The notes below the pieces were generated by a model. The model ran no database searches. It was given only the letters and a program-made list of their open reading frames with translations, and was not told the DNA's origin. A DNA stretch of 64,000 bases from Ruminococcus sp. AM22-13 (GTDB taxonomy: Bacteria; Bacillota; Clostridia; Lachnospirales; Lachnospiraceae): positions 1-64,000 of the forward strand of contig NZ_QRIL01000004.1 in the NCBI RefSeq assembly GCF_003471165.1, in the 5' to 3' direction. Below, in pieces: positions 25,555-35,288 of this stretch (positions within the stretch are counted from its first letter, which is position 1; every line of letters begins with the position of its first letter). Position numbers and translations under genes: made by a program.

Positions 25555-27393
25555 TTATGCAGTTGCCTTATTCTCAAACTGGCTGTTATACAGGTCTGCA
25601 TAGAAGCCTTTCTTAGCCAGAAGTTCTTCATGATTTCCCTGCTCGATAATGTCACCGTCTTTCATAACCAGAATCAGATCTGCATCCTTGATGGTAGAAA
25701 GTCTGTGTGCGATCACAAAGCTTGTTCTGCCCTTCATCAGATTGTCCATGGCTTTCTGGATACGCACTTCGGTTCTAGTATCTACAGATGAGGTTGCCTC
25801 ATCCAGGATCAGAATCTTATTATTTGCAAGGATTGCCCTGGCAATAGTGAGAAGCTGTTTCTGTCCCTGGGAAATATTGCTGGTTTCTTCATCCAGAACC
25901 ATATCATAGCCGCCCGGCTGCTGCATAATAAAGTTGTGCACATGGGCTGCCTTTGCTGCTGCGATCACCTCTTCATCTGTAGCATCCAGACGTCCGTAAC
26001 GGATATTTTCCATAATGGTCCCTGAGAACAGCCATGTATCCTGAAGCACCATTCCAAACATCTCTCTCAGACTGCTTCTGTTAAAGTCTTTGATGTCATA
26101 ACCGTCTACCTTAATACTTCCGCCATTGAGATCATAGAATCTCATAAGCAATTTCACCATAGTTGTCTTTCCTGCACCTGTTGGCCCTACAATGGCAATC
26201 TTCTGACCATCCTTCACATCTGCGGAGAAGTCATTGATAATGATCTTATCCGGATTGTAGCCGAATTTTACATGTTCAAACAGAACATCTCCTGTAAGTG
26301 TATCAATATCTACAGGGTTCTTCTCATTCTGGCTCTCTTCCGGCTCCTCCAGGAATTCAAATACGCGCTCGGAAGCTGCAGCAGAGGACTGTAACAGGTT
26401 AGTGACCTGTGCAATCTGCTGGATTGGCTGTGTAAAGTTACGGATGTACTGGAAGAAGGACTGGATATCACCGACCTCAATACTTTTTTTGATTACAAAC
26501 ACACCGCCCAGAAGAGCTACCATTACGTATCCAAGGTTACCTACAAACTGCATGATCGGCATCATCATTCCTGAGAAGAACTGAGATTTCCATGCAGATT
26601 CATAAAGCTTCTGATTGTCTTTTTCAAATTCCTCTACTACATCATTCTCTTTGTTGAAAACTCTGACCACATTATGACCACCGAAGTTTTCTTCGATCTG
26701 ACCGTTTACTTTACCCAGATAGCTCTGCTGATCCTGGAAGTATTTCTGTGAATGCTTCATGACAGTCTGGATGATGAACATGGAAACCGGCAGGATCAGA
26801 AGTGCTGCCAGAGTCATCCACACATTAATGGAAAGCATCATAATAAATACACCAATCAGGGTTGTCACTGATGTGATCAGCTGTGTCAGACTCTGGTTCA
26901 GACTCATCTGCAAAGTGTCCACATCATTGGTGATACGGGAGAGGATCTCACCGTTTGTTCTGCTCTCATAATAATTCAGAGGCAGTCTGTTGATTTTCTT
27001 TGAAATATCTTTTCTCAGATTATAGGTGACATCATTGGAGATTCCTGACATTACAAATCCCTGTACAAAGGAAAAGCATGCACTTAACACATATAATCCA
27101 AGTGTCCATAACAGGATCATCCCGATTTTTCCGAAGTCGATTTCACCGGTTCCGTTTACCTTGGCAACCAGGCCGTTAAACAGCTCTGTTGTCGCCTTAC
27201 CTAAAATCTTAGGCCCTACAATACTAAACACAGTTCCCGCTACTGCAAAGATAAACATCAGTATAAAGCGGAATTTATATCGTCCCATATAGCGGAAAAG
27301 CTTAGCCATGGAGCCTTTGAAGTCTTTCGCCTTTTCGCCGGACATCATACGTCCATGTCCTCCCATAGGACCTCTTCTTCTCTGTTCGCTCAT
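25555..27393 (-). CDS. ABC exporter half-transporter (catalytic-Glu subunit)
   Basis: A fused membrane and ATPase half-transporter, 612 residues. Six transmembrane helices span residues of about 35-330 (ABC exporter type I fold), followed by the nucleotide-binding domain: Walker A IAIVGPTGAGKTTMVKLL, Q-loop MVLQDTWLFSGT, signature region NISQGQKQLLTIARAI, Walker B ILILDEATSSVDTRTE with the catalytic Glu, and the H-loop VIAHRLSTI. The signature is SQGQ rather than SGGQ. It overlaps the upstream ABC gene by four bases, and the two form a heterodimer in which this subunit keeps catalytic Glu. GGAGGAAC precedes the ATG. Substrate unknown; MarR control suggests drug or toxic-compound export. Confidence 0.93.
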   Translation of the reverse strand: MSEQRRRGPMGGHGRMMSGEKAKDFKGSMAKLFRYMGRYKFRFILMFIFAVAGTVFSIVGPKILGKATTELFNGLVAKVNGTGEIDFGKIGMILLWTLGLYVLSACFSFVQGFVMSGISNDVTYNLRKDISKKINRLPLNYYESRTNGEILSRITNDVDTLQMSLNQSLTQLITSVTTLIGVFIMMLSINVWMTLAALLILPVSMFIIQTVMKHSQKYFQDQQSYLGKVNGQIEENFGGHNVVRVFNKENDVVEEFEKDNQKLYESAWKSQFFSGMMMPIMQFVGNLGYVMVALLGGVFVIKKSIEVGDIQSFFQYIRNFTQPIQQIAQVTNLLQSSAAASERVFEFLEEPEESQNEKNPVDIDTLTGDVLFEHVKFGYNPDKIIINDFSADVKDGQKIAIVGPTGAGKTTMVKLLMRFYDLNGGSIKVDGYDIKDFNRSSLREMFGMVLQDTWLFSGTIMENIRYGRLDATDEEVIAAAKAAHVHNFIMQQPGGYDMVLDEETSNISQGQKQLLTIARAILANNKILILDEATSSVDTRTEVRIQKAMDNLMKGRTSFVIAHRLSTIKDADLILVMKDGDIIEQGNHEELLAKKGFYADLYNSQFENKATA

Positions 27394-29552
27394 GCCAGTT
27401 CCTCCTCTGATAACTGAGATCTTGCAATCTGCTGATATACCTCACAATTTGCCATCAGTTCCTTATGAGTTCCAATGCCTGCCATATGTCCGTCGTCCAG
27501 TACAATGATCTGATCTGCACCAAGGATGGTACTGATCCTCTGGGCAACGATCACAGTAGTTGCATCTTTGGTATATTCCTTCAATGCCTTTCTTAACTGA
27601 CTGTCAGTCTTAAAGTCAAGGGCAGAGAAGCTGTCATCAAAGATAAAGATCTCCGGATCCTTTGCAATGGCTCTGGCAATGGACAGACGCTGTTTCTGTC
27701 CACCTGAAACATTGGTACCTCCCTGTGATACAGGGGATTTATATTTCTCCGGTTTGGTATCAATAAATTCTGTAGCCTGTGCAACCTCTGCTGCTTCTTT
27801 CACCTGTGCATCAGTGATCTCCGGCTTACCATAACGGATATTGGAATCAATAGTACCTGAGAAAAGTACACCCTTCTGCGGCACATATCCCAATTTGTCA
27901 CGAAGTTCCTTCTGAGTCATGTCGCGTACATCCACACCATCCACTTTAACAGAACCCTTTGTCACATCATAGTATCTTGGGATCAGGTTAATCAGGGTAC
28001 TCTTACCACTTCCTGTACTTCCAATTACTGCGATCGTCTGTCCTTTCTTTGCTTTAAAGGAAATATCTGTCAGTACATTCTCGCCTGCTTCCGGGTAAGC
28101 AAAGGATACATGGTCAAATTCGATCTCACCTTTCACACTTTCTGACGGATGTACCGGAGTTTCCGGATCCTGAATGGAAACCTCTGTTTTCAGAACCTCA
28201 TCAATACGAAGCGCTGCCACATTTGCCCTTGGAAGCATAATGGACATTGCAGTGATCATAAGGAATGACATAATAATCTGCATTGCATACTGGATGAATG
28301 CCATAACATTACCAACCTGCATGGTTCCGTTGTCTACGGCATGGGCACCACTGTAAATAATGAGTACAGATACTCCGTTCATGATCAGCATCATAAGGGG
28401 CATCATAAAAGTCATACATCTGTTGACAAACAGGTTTGTTTTCGTCAGATCCAGGTTTGCCTTCTCGAAGCGCTCTTCTTCATGTTTCTCACGGCTGAAT
28501 GCACGGATAACAGGAATACCTGTAAGGATCTCACGGGATACCAGATTCAGTCTGTCGATCAGGGTCTGCAGGATAGTGAATTTGGGCATTGCCACCTGGA
28601 ACAGCACAAAGATCACAACCAGGATCAGTGCAACTGCCACCCCAAGGATCCATGTCATAGAAGAATCTGTATTCAATACCTTGATCACACCACCAATACC
28701 AAGGATCGGCGCGTACAGAACAATACGGAACATCATTGCCATAACCTGCTGTACCTGCTGCACATCATTGGTACTTCTGGTGATCAGGGATGCTGTGGAG
28801 AATTTGTGATATTCTCTGCTGGAGAAACTCATAACCTTGCGGTAAATGCTATTTCTCAGGTCATGACCAAGTCTGCCTGCCACTCTGGCTGAAATAAATG
28901 TAACACTGATGGCTGCCAGCATGATCACCAGAGCCATGGCAAGCATTCTGATACCTGACATCAGGATGTAACGCATCTGGATGGCATCCACATCTGTTCC
29001 CAGTGCTTCATATTCTGAAGCAACAAAAGAAACACCAGCCTGTGTCACAATAGACTCCGGCATATCTTTCAGCTTCTCATCCACCTGACTCATGATCTGC
29101 TGTACTGCTTCTTCCGGCATCTGCGCCAGTGCTGTCAGTGGATCTGTTCCTTCTGGAAGACCCATCTGTGCAACCATTGCCTGCCCCTGCTCACTGTCTT
29201 CGGAAAAGGCAGATACCATCATCATTGCCTTGGAGAAATCCTCATTTAAATTCTCTCTGGTTTCTTTGGAAATATCATCATTTAATACCCAGGTATCATC
29301 TTTCTGTGTATAATTCTGTGAAACTTCCTTTTTCTGATCCTCATCCATAAAAATCTGAAGATTCTGCAATGTTGAATCCCGAAGCTTATCCGGCACACTG
29401 TCTTCAATACCTTTCTGCTGGATACCTACATTAATGATCTTGGAGGTATAATCCGGCAGGGAAAGATCACAGTACGCCTGCAGAAACAGAAGCGCTATGA
29501 TCAGGACAATGTATCCCGCTGATTTCTTCAGATATTTCATCAGTTTAATCAT
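27390..29552 (-). CDS. ABC exporter half-transporter (degenerate-site subunit)
   Basis: Partner half-transporter, 720 residues from the start at 29552 (MIKLMKYLKKSAGYIV), chosen for GAGGGAA upstream; the frame is open to 29603. After the first helix it has an extracellular insertion of about 150 residues (about 45-195; NVGIQQKGIEDSVPDKLRDS onward), longer than in typical exporters. ATPase motifs are Walker A VIGSTGSGKSTLINLI, signature VSGGQKQRLSIARAI, and Walker B FIFDDSFSALDF, in which the catalytic Glu is Asp. That change, paired with SQGQ in the partner, marks one degenerate ATP site, as in TM287/288- and BmrCD-type heterodimers. It is first exporter gene after the MarR regulator. Confidence 0.93.
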   Translation of the reverse strand: MIKLMKYLKKSAGYIVLIIALLFLQAYCDLSLPDYTSKIINVGIQQKGIEDSVPDKLRDSTLQNLQIFMDEDQKKEVSQNYTQKDDTWVLNDDISKETRENLNEDFSKAMMMVSAFSEDSEQGQAMVAQMGLPEGTDPLTALAQMPEEAVQQIMSQVDEKLKDMPESIVTQAGVSFVASEYEALGTDVDAIQMRYILMSGIRMLAMALVIMLAAISVTFISARVAGRLGHDLRNSIYRKVMSFSSREYHKFSTASLITRSTNDVQQVQQVMAMMFRIVLYAPILGIGGVIKVLNTDSSMTWILGVAVALILVVIFVLFQVAMPKFTILQTLIDRLNLVSREILTGIPVIRAFSREKHEEERFEKANLDLTKTNLFVNRCMTFMMPLMMLIMNGVSVLIIYSGAHAVDNGTMQVGNVMAFIQYAMQIIMSFLMITAMSIMLPRANVAALRIDEVLKTEVSIQDPETPVHPSESVKGEIEFDHVSFAYPEAGENVLTDISFKAKKGQTIAVIGSTGSGKSTLINLIPRYYDVTKGSVKVDGVDVRDMTQKELRDKLGYVPQKGVLFSGTIDSNIRYGKPEITDAQVKEAAEVAQATEFIDTKPEKYKSPVSQGGTNVSGGQKQRLSIARAIAKDPEIFIFDDSFSALDFKTDSQLRKALKEYTKDATTVIVAQRISTILGADQIIVLDDGHMAGIGTHKELMANCEVYQQIARSQLSEEELA

Positions 29553-29688
29553 TGCTTGATTCCCTCTTTTCCTATTTTTAATGTATGTCTGTGTCAAACT
29601 CATAGGTCAGTTCTTTCACAGACAATATTTTTATCTGAACATGCTGATACAGTTTTCTCAATCTGCTCCATCATGTATTTTTCAGTTT

Positions 29689-30162
29689 CTACCTGTTGAC
29701 AGGTATCTCCGAAATATTATCCAGAATCTGCCCAAAAAACCTTCGTAAAAGACATAGCTCCGCTTCGCTGAAGTTGCTGAACATCACTTTCTCCACAGCT
29801 TTACTTTCCTGTTGGAGCTCCTCCACGATTTTTTTTCCGTTTTCTGTCAGATATACACGCATGATGCGCTGGTCTTTATCATCACGTCTCCTGCAGACAA
29901 TGTCTGCTTTCTCCAGACGCTGGATACTTACATTTACAGTGGGCGGCGTTACACCCATACATTCTGCGATTTTCTTCTGGCTGCAGCCGTTATTTCTGTA
30001 TACGATCATAATGATCGGCATCTGTCCCTGCTGGATACCAATTTCCCGTATACGCTGCATACATCTCATACCATATTGGCGGTTGATCTCCATAAAAAGC
30101 GCAGGCATGCTCTTCTCTTCTCGTTTCTCTTTCTCATTCTTCTCCTCTTCCGGGCACCACAT
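29689..30162 (-). CDS. MarR-family transcriptional regulator
   Basis: A 157-residue winged-helix dimer. After a charged start it shows the MarR core: PIIMIVYRNNGCSQKKIAECMGVTPPTVNVSIQRLEKADIVCRR (helix-turn-helix), the wing RRRDDKDQRIMRVYLTENGKKI and the C-terminal dimerisation helices. GGGAGTG precedes the ATG. It lies upstream of the two ABC exporter genes (gap 136 bases) and likely represses itself and the exporter; a TGATTAG dyad just upstream is the candidate operator. Loss of DNA binding on ligand would induce export. Confidence 0.92.
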   Translation of the reverse strand: MWCPEEEKNEKEKREEKSMPALFMEINRQYGMRCMQRIREIGIQQGQMPIIMIVYRNNGCSQKKIAECMGVTPPTVNVSIQRLEKADIVCRRRDDKDQRIMRVYLTENGKKIVEELQQESKAVEKVMFSNFSEAELCLLRRFFGQILDNISEIPVNR

Positions 30163-30213
30163 AACTTCACTCCCTTCCGGCCTCTGTCTTCTTTCAGGTC
30201 TGATATTGTTTTT

Positions 30214-30232
30214 TGATTAGCCTGACTAATCA
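30214..30232. promoter_or_regulatory. MarR-type operator upstream of the marR/exporter operon
   Basis: TGATTAG, five bases, CTAATCA: a perfect 7-bp-arm palindrome just downstream of a minus-strand promoter (30236-30263). The core TTAGTCAGGCTAA (read on the minus strand) is close to known MarR-family sites. Autoregulation is inferred from position. Confidence 0.7.
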
Positions 30233-30235
30233 TAT

Positions 30236-30263
30236 ATAATATACTTTTAGACAAAAAATGCAA
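30236..30263 (-). promoter_or_regulatory. Promoter of marR
   Basis: On the minus strand TTGCAT, a 16-base spacer and TATTAT, about 75 bases upstream of the marR ATG. The operator dyad falls at the expected transcription start. Confidence 0.6.
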
Positions 30264-30364
30264 GTGTTTTTTGTGCAGTTTATAATTATTTTAGATTTAA
30301 CTTTGATATTTCTAATTTGTAAACTTCAATTTTATTTTGTCCGGCTAATATTTTATATTTCTTT

Positions 30365-31249
30365 CTATCTCTGCATGACTTCTTTATAAAATTCTATAAA
30401 CACATTAATTGCCGGAGACCGCCATTTATTTTTATGGAGCAGCAGCTGTGTCCATACAGTTACCGGGCAACCGGCAACATCCAGTCTTTTAATCTGTCCG
30501 TCTTTCACATATTTCTCCGAAATGAAATCCGGAAGGAAGGAAAGCAGGCTGCTGTTTTTTACCAGTTCACATATCTGGAGCGGATTTCCGATTTCAAGAA
30601 CCGGACGGATTTCCAGTGATTGGGATGCAAGGATTTCATTCAGTATTTTTCTGTAACTCATGGCTTGTTCTGTTAACACAAACTCATTCTGAGAGATTTC
30701 ACTTAATTTCCATGAGCAGTCTGTAACAGAATTGTCAGCCGCTGCAATAAAATGAACCTGTTCTTCCTGTTCCGCGCAAATAATAAAATCCGAATCATAA
30801 ATATGCCTGTCCAGAGTAAAAACCAGATCTGTTTCGTTCTTCCGCAATTTATCAAACATCTGCTCTGTACCGTTTTCTGTTATCTCCACTTTTATTTCCG
30901 GATACTGATGATGAAAACGCAGAAAATCATTTTTAAAATATCTGCTGCAGACAGAACTGGACATAGACAACCGGATCTCGCCTTCAATGCTTTCAGCCGA
31001 ATTCAGCGAATCAAGCATTTTCGCCTGTGACTTCAGAATGTTTCGAGCCTGCTGCAAAACTAAAACTCCCTTTTCTGTAAGATTGATTTTATGATAATAA
31101 CGGTCAAACAGCCTGACACCAAGTTCCTTTTCCAGTTGTTTAATCTGTGAAGAAACTGTAGACTGTGTATATCCCAGTTCTTTTGCAGCAGCCGAAAATC
31201 CGGAATATTCACATACTGCAATAAAAGTTTTTAACACATTTGTATCCAT
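30365..31249 (-). CDS. LysR-family transcriptional regulator
   Basis: A 294-residue regulator. The start at 31249 (MDTNVLKTF) is preferred because GGAACG precedes it; an upstream ATG at 31288 adds 13 residues. The N-terminal winged helix (TFIAVCEYSGFSAAAKELGYTQSTVSSQIKQLEKELGVRLFDR) is canonical, followed by the periplasmic-binding-like effector domain from IEGEIRLSMSSSV onward. It is divergent from the sodium symporter gene at 31422, the usual arrangement for a LysR protein and its target, so it probably controls that transporter in response to the transported compound. Confidence 0.92.
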   Translation of the reverse strand: MDTNVLKTFIAVCEYSGFSAAAKELGYTQSTVSSQIKQLEKELGVRLFDRYYHKINLTEKGVLVLQQARNILKSQAKMLDSLNSAESIEGEIRLSMSSSVCSRYFKNDFLRFHHQYPEIKVEITENGTEQMFDKLRKNETDLVFTLDRHIYDSDFIICAEQEEQVHFIAAADNSVTDCSWKLSEISQNEFVLTEQAMSYRKILNEILASQSLEIRPVLEIGNPLQICELVKNSSLLSFLPDFISEKYVKDGQIKRLDVAGCPVTVWTQLLLHKNKWRSPAINVFIEFYKEVMQR

Positions 31250-31356
31250 TTCTCGTTCCTTTCCCATATTTTTTTCAATGTTTCCCATCGAAGCACAGAA
31301 GCGTTATTTTTCTTATATAAACGATATTTTCAATAATATACAACAAAACAATCAAT

Positions 31357-31385
31357 TTTACAAATATTGTTTTTTATCTTATAAT
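31357..31385 (+). promoter_or_regulatory. Promoter of the sodium symporter gene
   Basis: TTTACA, 17 bases, TATAAT, ending 37 bases before the ATG at 31422. An inverted repeat AAAACAAT / ATTGTTTT at about 31344-31373 overlaps the -35 box and could be the LysR site. Confidence 0.65.
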
Positions 31386-31421
31386 ATCTCTTATATGAAC
31401 TTCTGAAGGGAGCGTTATCTT

Positions 31422-32756
31422 ATGAAACGTGAACAGCTTGGAAGCCGGCTTGGCTTCATTATGCTTTCCGCCGGCTGTGCCATTGGCTGCGGAAATGTGT
31501 GGAAATTCCCGTGGATGTGCGGGCAAAATGGCGGCGGCAGCTTTATGCTGATCTATCTTCTGTGTCTGGTCATCCTGGGAATCCCGGCTCTTGTGTTGGA
31601 ATTTTCCATTGGAAGAGCGGCTCAGACAAGTCCCCTTTTCATGTACCGTAAGCTGGAAAAGCCAGGACAGAAATGGGGGATTTTCGGCTGGTTCTGTCTG
31701 CTTGGCAACATTGCCCTGATGGCATTTTACACTGTTGTCTGCGGCTGGATCATTTATTATTTTGTACAGTTTCTCAGAGGTAAAAATGGTTCACTGGGAT
31801 TTTCAGCCATGATCTCCTCTCCCTCTGTGAATGTATTCTTCTTACTGGTCACTGTAGTCATTGCATTTTTCATCCTTTCCTTCAATCTTCAGGGAGGACT
31901 GGAGCGTGTGACAAAATATATGATGTCTGCACTGCTGGTGCTGATGCTTGCTCTCGCTGTGCACAGTTTTTTTCTGAAAGGCGCTGGTGAGGGAATGACC
32001 TTTTATCTGAAACCGGATTTCTCAAAGATCGATGGTTCGGTGATCGTAGGGGCAATGAACCAGGCATTCTTTACTTTGTCTACAGGTATGGGCGGCATGG
32101 CTATCTTTGGCAGCTATATTGGTAAAGAACATTCTCTGATGGGGGAAGCTATCCATGTGATCACACTGGACACACTGGTTGCTTTTCTGGCAGGAGTTAT
32201 TATTTTCCCTGCATGCTTCACCTTTGATCTGGAAGTAAATGCAGGTCCAAGCCTTCTGTTTGATACAATGGCAGCAGTTTTTAACAACATGTCCGGAGGT
32301 CGCATCTGGGGTTCCTTATTCTTCCTGTTCATGGTATTTGCAGCTATGTCAACTGTCCTGGGTGTGTGCGAGAATATCCTGGCAATGATCCGTGAGCTTA
32401 CCGGCTGGTCCCGTCCAAAAGGCAGCGTGGTCTGCGGCACAGGTGTCTTTCTTCTGGCACTTACCACAGCCCTTGGTTTCAGCGTATTCCACTTCCAACC
32501 ATTTGCCGAAGGAACTACCTGGCTTGATTTCTGGGATTTCATTGTTTCCAACAATATTTTACCCCTTGGCTCTCTCATCCTTGCACTTTTCTGCTGTAAT
32601 AAATTCGGATGGGGATGGGACAACTTTATCAGAGAGGCCAATACAGGTAAGGGCTTAAAGGTACAGAGCTGGATGAAACCGCTCTTCCGGTTTGTACTTC
32701 CGATTATGATTGCCTTTATCTATGTTTATGGAATGTTCACATTCAACTGGAAATAA
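31422..32756 (+). CDS. Sodium-dependent transporter, NSS family
   Basis: A 444-residue integral membrane protein of the neurotransmitter:sodium symporter (LeuT-like) family. The family start is clear: QLGSRLGFIMLSAGCAIGCGNVWKFPW, with the unwound helix 1 region GCGNVWKFP lining the substrate and sodium sites. About eleven membrane helices follow (for example PLFMYRK then IFGWFCLLGNIALMAFYTVV, and AFFTLSTGMGGMAIFGSYI). The bacterial eleven- to twelve-helix subfamily usually carries amino acids. It is divergent from a LysR regulator and ends at a strong terminator. GGGAGCG is the ribosome site. Confidence 0.93.
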   Translation: MKREQLGSRLGFIMLSAGCAIGCGNVWKFPWMCGQNGGGSFMLIYLLCLVILGIPALVLEFSIGRAAQTSPLFMYRKLEKPGQKWGIFGWFCLLGNIALMAFYTVVCGWIIYYFVQFLRGKNGSLGFSAMISSPSVNVFFLLVTVVIAFFILSFNLQGGLERVTKYMMSALLVLMLALAVHSFFLKGAGEGMTFYLKPDFSKIDGSVIVGAMNQAFFTLSTGMGGMAIFGSYIGKEHSLMGEAIHVITLDTLVAFLAGVIIFPACFTFDLEVNAGPSLLFDTMAAVFNNMSGGRIWGSLFFLFMVFAAMSTVLGVCENILAMIRELTGWSRPKGSVVCGTGVFLLALTTALGFSVFHFQPFAEGTTWLDFWDFIVSNNILPLGSLILALFCCNKFGWGWDNFIREANTGKGLKVQSWMKPLFRFVLPIMIAFIYVYGMFTFNWK

Positions 32757-32761
32757 AAAAG

Positions 32762-32812
32762 AAAAATAAGCTCCGTGGATCAAAACTTCTATCCACAGAG
32801 CTTATTTTTTAT
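32762..32812. terminator. Strong terminator between convergent symporter and kinase-like genes
   Basis: AAAAATAAGCTCCGTGGAT pairs with ATCCACAGAGCTTATTTTT (one mismatch) around a 10-base loop, ending in a T-run. It can stop transcripts from both sides. Confidence 0.9.
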
Positions 32813-32831
32813 CCAACCATCATTTTTAATT

Positions 32832-33833
32832 TTAGTGAACCTTCTGATCCAACATTCTTTGGATCAGCTCAATGGTATCCTTCAGTCCATAGTTGGCACT
32901 GTTGATACACAAATCATAGTTCTCCGGTTTTCCCCATTTCTCACCGGTATAAAATTCATAATATTTCTTATGCTGCTTATCCATCTGCTTCAGAAAACGT
33001 ACTGCCTGCTTCAGATTCATATTACGGATATCCATAACATGCTGCACACGAACCTGGAAGGGAGCACTGATAAACAGACTGATATGAGGAATATGATTAT
33101 TCTTAAGAATCGCATCTGCGCAACGTCCCATGATCACGCAGTCTTCACTCTTTGCCAGTTCACAGATCAGATCACTCATATTGAAAAATACTGCGTCCTG
33201 CTTCGGAAGTCCATGATAACGATTGAATTCCCTGAACCAGGTTTTCAGATCTGTGTGTTTTTTCTTTCTGTATTTATCAAATCCTTCAAAATTACCAGTA
33301 TCACTGACTGCATTTTTGTCTGCCTGCAGACGCTTCATAACCTGATCAAAGATCTCTGCATCATAATAGTTGATCTGAAGCTGATCTGCCAGTTCAAATC
33401 CGATATCATTACCGCCACTTCCCTGTGTACGACTGATACAGATGATCAGATGGTCATTCTCTGAAATCTCGTTCTGGCGTCTTACGATCAGATTATTCAG
33501 ACTGATACGCTCTTTATCTACAATATCTGTCTGTCCAAATGTATCCGGAAGACTTTCGATCTCTTTCAGAATACTGTCATACTCTATCATAAGGCGTCTT
33601 CTCTCGCTCTTATCCCTGATAGTACGGGCCATATTACTGATCAGCGCCAGCTCACTTCTGAGCAGATGTCCGTCCGGCTTGGTATACATCAGTGCTGCCA
33701 GATGACGGATAGTTGTTTCTTTCTGTCCTGTAAATGTACGTCCCAGAGAGGAACCCACACATTTATAAACTTCTTCATCCAGGTTATAAATGCGTATTGC
33801 AAGTTCTTTACATTTTTCCTGATTATCCTGCAT
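32832..33833 (-). CDS. Cytidylate-kinase-like family protein with an N-terminal extension
   Basis: A 333-residue protein. Residues of about 145-325 form a P-loop kinase of the Cytidylate_kin2 type (LIICISRTQGSGGNDIGFELADQL; the nucleotide loop is QGSGGNDIG). It keeps INYYDAEIFDQVMKR and the GRCADAIL strand followed by the HISLFISAPFQVRVQHVMD and EFYTGEKWGKPENYDLCIN regions typical of this group. Residues of 1-140 are an extra helical domain with no recognised family. Proteins of this type are abundant in Clostridia and often sit beside transporters; the phosphate acceptor is unknown. It follows the antiporter gene by 15 bases, so it is co-transcribed with it. GGAGGGAGG precedes the ATG. Confidence 0.85.
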   Translation of the reverse strand: MQDNQEKCKELAIRIYNLDEEVYKCVGSSLGRTFTGQKETTIRHLAALMYTKPDGHLLRSELALISNMARTIRDKSERRRLMIEYDSILKEIESLPDTFGQTDIVDKERISLNNLIVRRQNEISENDHLIICISRTQGSGGNDIGFELADQLQINYYDAEIFDQVMKRLQADKNAVSDTGNFEGFDKYRKKKHTDLKTWFREFNRYHGLPKQDAVFFNMSDLICELAKSEDCVIMGRCADAILKNNHIPHISLFISAPFQVRVQHVMDIRNMNLKQAVRFLKQMDKQHKKYYEFYTGEKWGKPENYDLCINSANYGLKDTIELIQRMLDQKVH

Positions 33834-33848
33834 AATGATCCTCCCTCC

Positions 33849-35288
33849 TTATAAAAAGAATACAAACATATCGATAATAAACACCGGAACCAGAAATGCA
33901 ACAGACCACAGCATATATCCGAAGAATGACGGCATCTTCACACCATTCTCATCAGAGATTGCCTTTACCATAAAGTTCGGGGCATTTCCGATATAAGTGT
34001 TGGCACCCATGAATACTGCACCACAGGAAATCGCAGACAGAATCTTGGTAGGTACAGTTCCCAGTGTAGTTGTGATTCCATTGGTAAATGCCAGCGTTCC
34101 TGCTGTTGTAAGGAATACCAGATAAGTAGGTGTGTTATCCAGGAAACTGGAAAGCGCACCGGTTGCCCAGAACATCTCTGCCGGTTCAGTAACTCCCAGA
34201 TTCGGTCCTACAGCTTTTAGAAGCATCAATGCGGGCTGCATAGTGATAAAAATACCGATGAATAAAACCGCAACCTCCTGGATCGCACCCCAGGTAAAAT
34301 GGTTTCTGATACGAATCTGCTTATCTGTTGTCTTAAAGGAAAGAAAAGCAGCAAGCAATATGATTACAATTTCAATCAGTGCCGGGAATGTCAGGGTTAC
34401 TTCTCCAAAAAGATGAATGCCTCTTACATTGCCTGCAGCATCCTGAAATGCGGACATTCCCGGAAGTACACCGCTTAAGATTACCGCGCCAACGATCATC
34501 ACAAGGAAGATGATATTGTGCAGTCCATCCAGACGGAACTGAGTACCCGGTTTACGGATATCCGGTTTACGTCCATTTGCAATATCCTTTCTGTAGGAAC
34601 GTTTATCAATCTGATAAAATACAAACAGCAAAATGACCATATTAAAGATCAACACAGGGAACAGATGCAGACTCCAGAAGAATGGAACGCCTCGCATAAA
34701 TCCCATTAACAGCGGCGGATCTCCGATCGGGGTAAGACATCCACCCATATTGGAAACCATGAAGATAAAGAAGATCATAATATGTCCTTTTCTCTTTCTC
34801 CATGAATTCATTTTAATTACCGGACGTACCATCAGCATACTGGCACCCGTAGTGCCGATACAGCTTGCCAGAAGGGTTCCCAGTGCAAGCAGACCTACAT
34901 TAACACGGGGGGAACCTGCGAAATCACCCTCCATGGTAATATTACCTGATACGCAGAACAGGCCGAATAACAGAATGATGAATGTAAGATAATCATTCAC
35001 AATACAGTCCAGAACTGTCTCTGCAGTCTTTCCGGCTCCATAAACGAAAGCAAATGGAACGACCATCAGAATGATCCATAAGGCAACAACCAGTGGCTGA
35101 TGAGACTCCCACCACTCCGCTTTTACCAGAGGCATCACTGCAATACATAACAAAAGCCCTGCAAAGGGAATGCAAAGCCATACAGGTACTGTAGATGGTG
35201 CTTTGCTGCCTTCTGCCGCAAATACACTCAACGGACAAGCCAGAAGAACTGCAAAAAAAGCACCCAGTACGGTCACCAACTTTTTCAA
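33849..35288 (-). CDS. NhaD-like sodium/proton antiporter (CitMHS/ArsB superfamily)
   Basis: A 479-residue integral membrane protein with 11-13 helices. The start is set at TTG 35288 (LKKLVTVLGAFFAV) because GGAGGTGGC sits directly upstream; an ATG at 35303 would use that ribosome site as codons. Family features include FIFMVSNMGGCLTPIGDPPLL, SSFLDNTPTYLVFL and MGANTYIGNAPNFMVKAI, matching the ion-transporter superfamily re-entrant motifs of NhaD-type antiporters. A signal-like N-terminus (LLACPLSVFAAEG) is visible. It is followed by a cytidylate-kinase-like gene in the same transcript. Na+/H+ exchange is the most likely role; a dicarboxylate carrier is possible. Confidence 0.85.
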   Translation of the reverse strand: MKKLVTVLGAFFAVLLACPLSVFAAEGSKAPSTVPVWLCIPFAGLLLCIAVMPLVKAEWWESHQPLVVALWIILMVVPFAFVYGAGKTAETVLDCIVNDYLTFIILLFGLFCVSGNITMEGDFAGSPRVNVGLLALGTLLASCIGTTGASMLMVRPVIKMNSWRKRKGHIMIFFIFMVSNMGGCLTPIGDPPLLMGFMRGVPFFWSLHLFPVLIFNMVILLFVFYQIDKRSYRKDIANGRKPDIRKPGTQFRLDGLHNIIFLVMIVGAVILSGVLPGMSAFQDAAGNVRGIHLFGEVTLTFPALIEIVIILLAAFLSFKTTDKQIRIRNHFTWGAIQEVAVLFIGIFITMQPALMLLKAVGPNLGVTEPAEMFWATGALSSFLDNTPTYLVFLTTAGTLAFTNGITTTLGTVPTKILSAISCGAVFMGANTYIGNAPNFMVKAISDENGVKMPSFFGYMLWSVAFLVPVFIIDMFVFFL

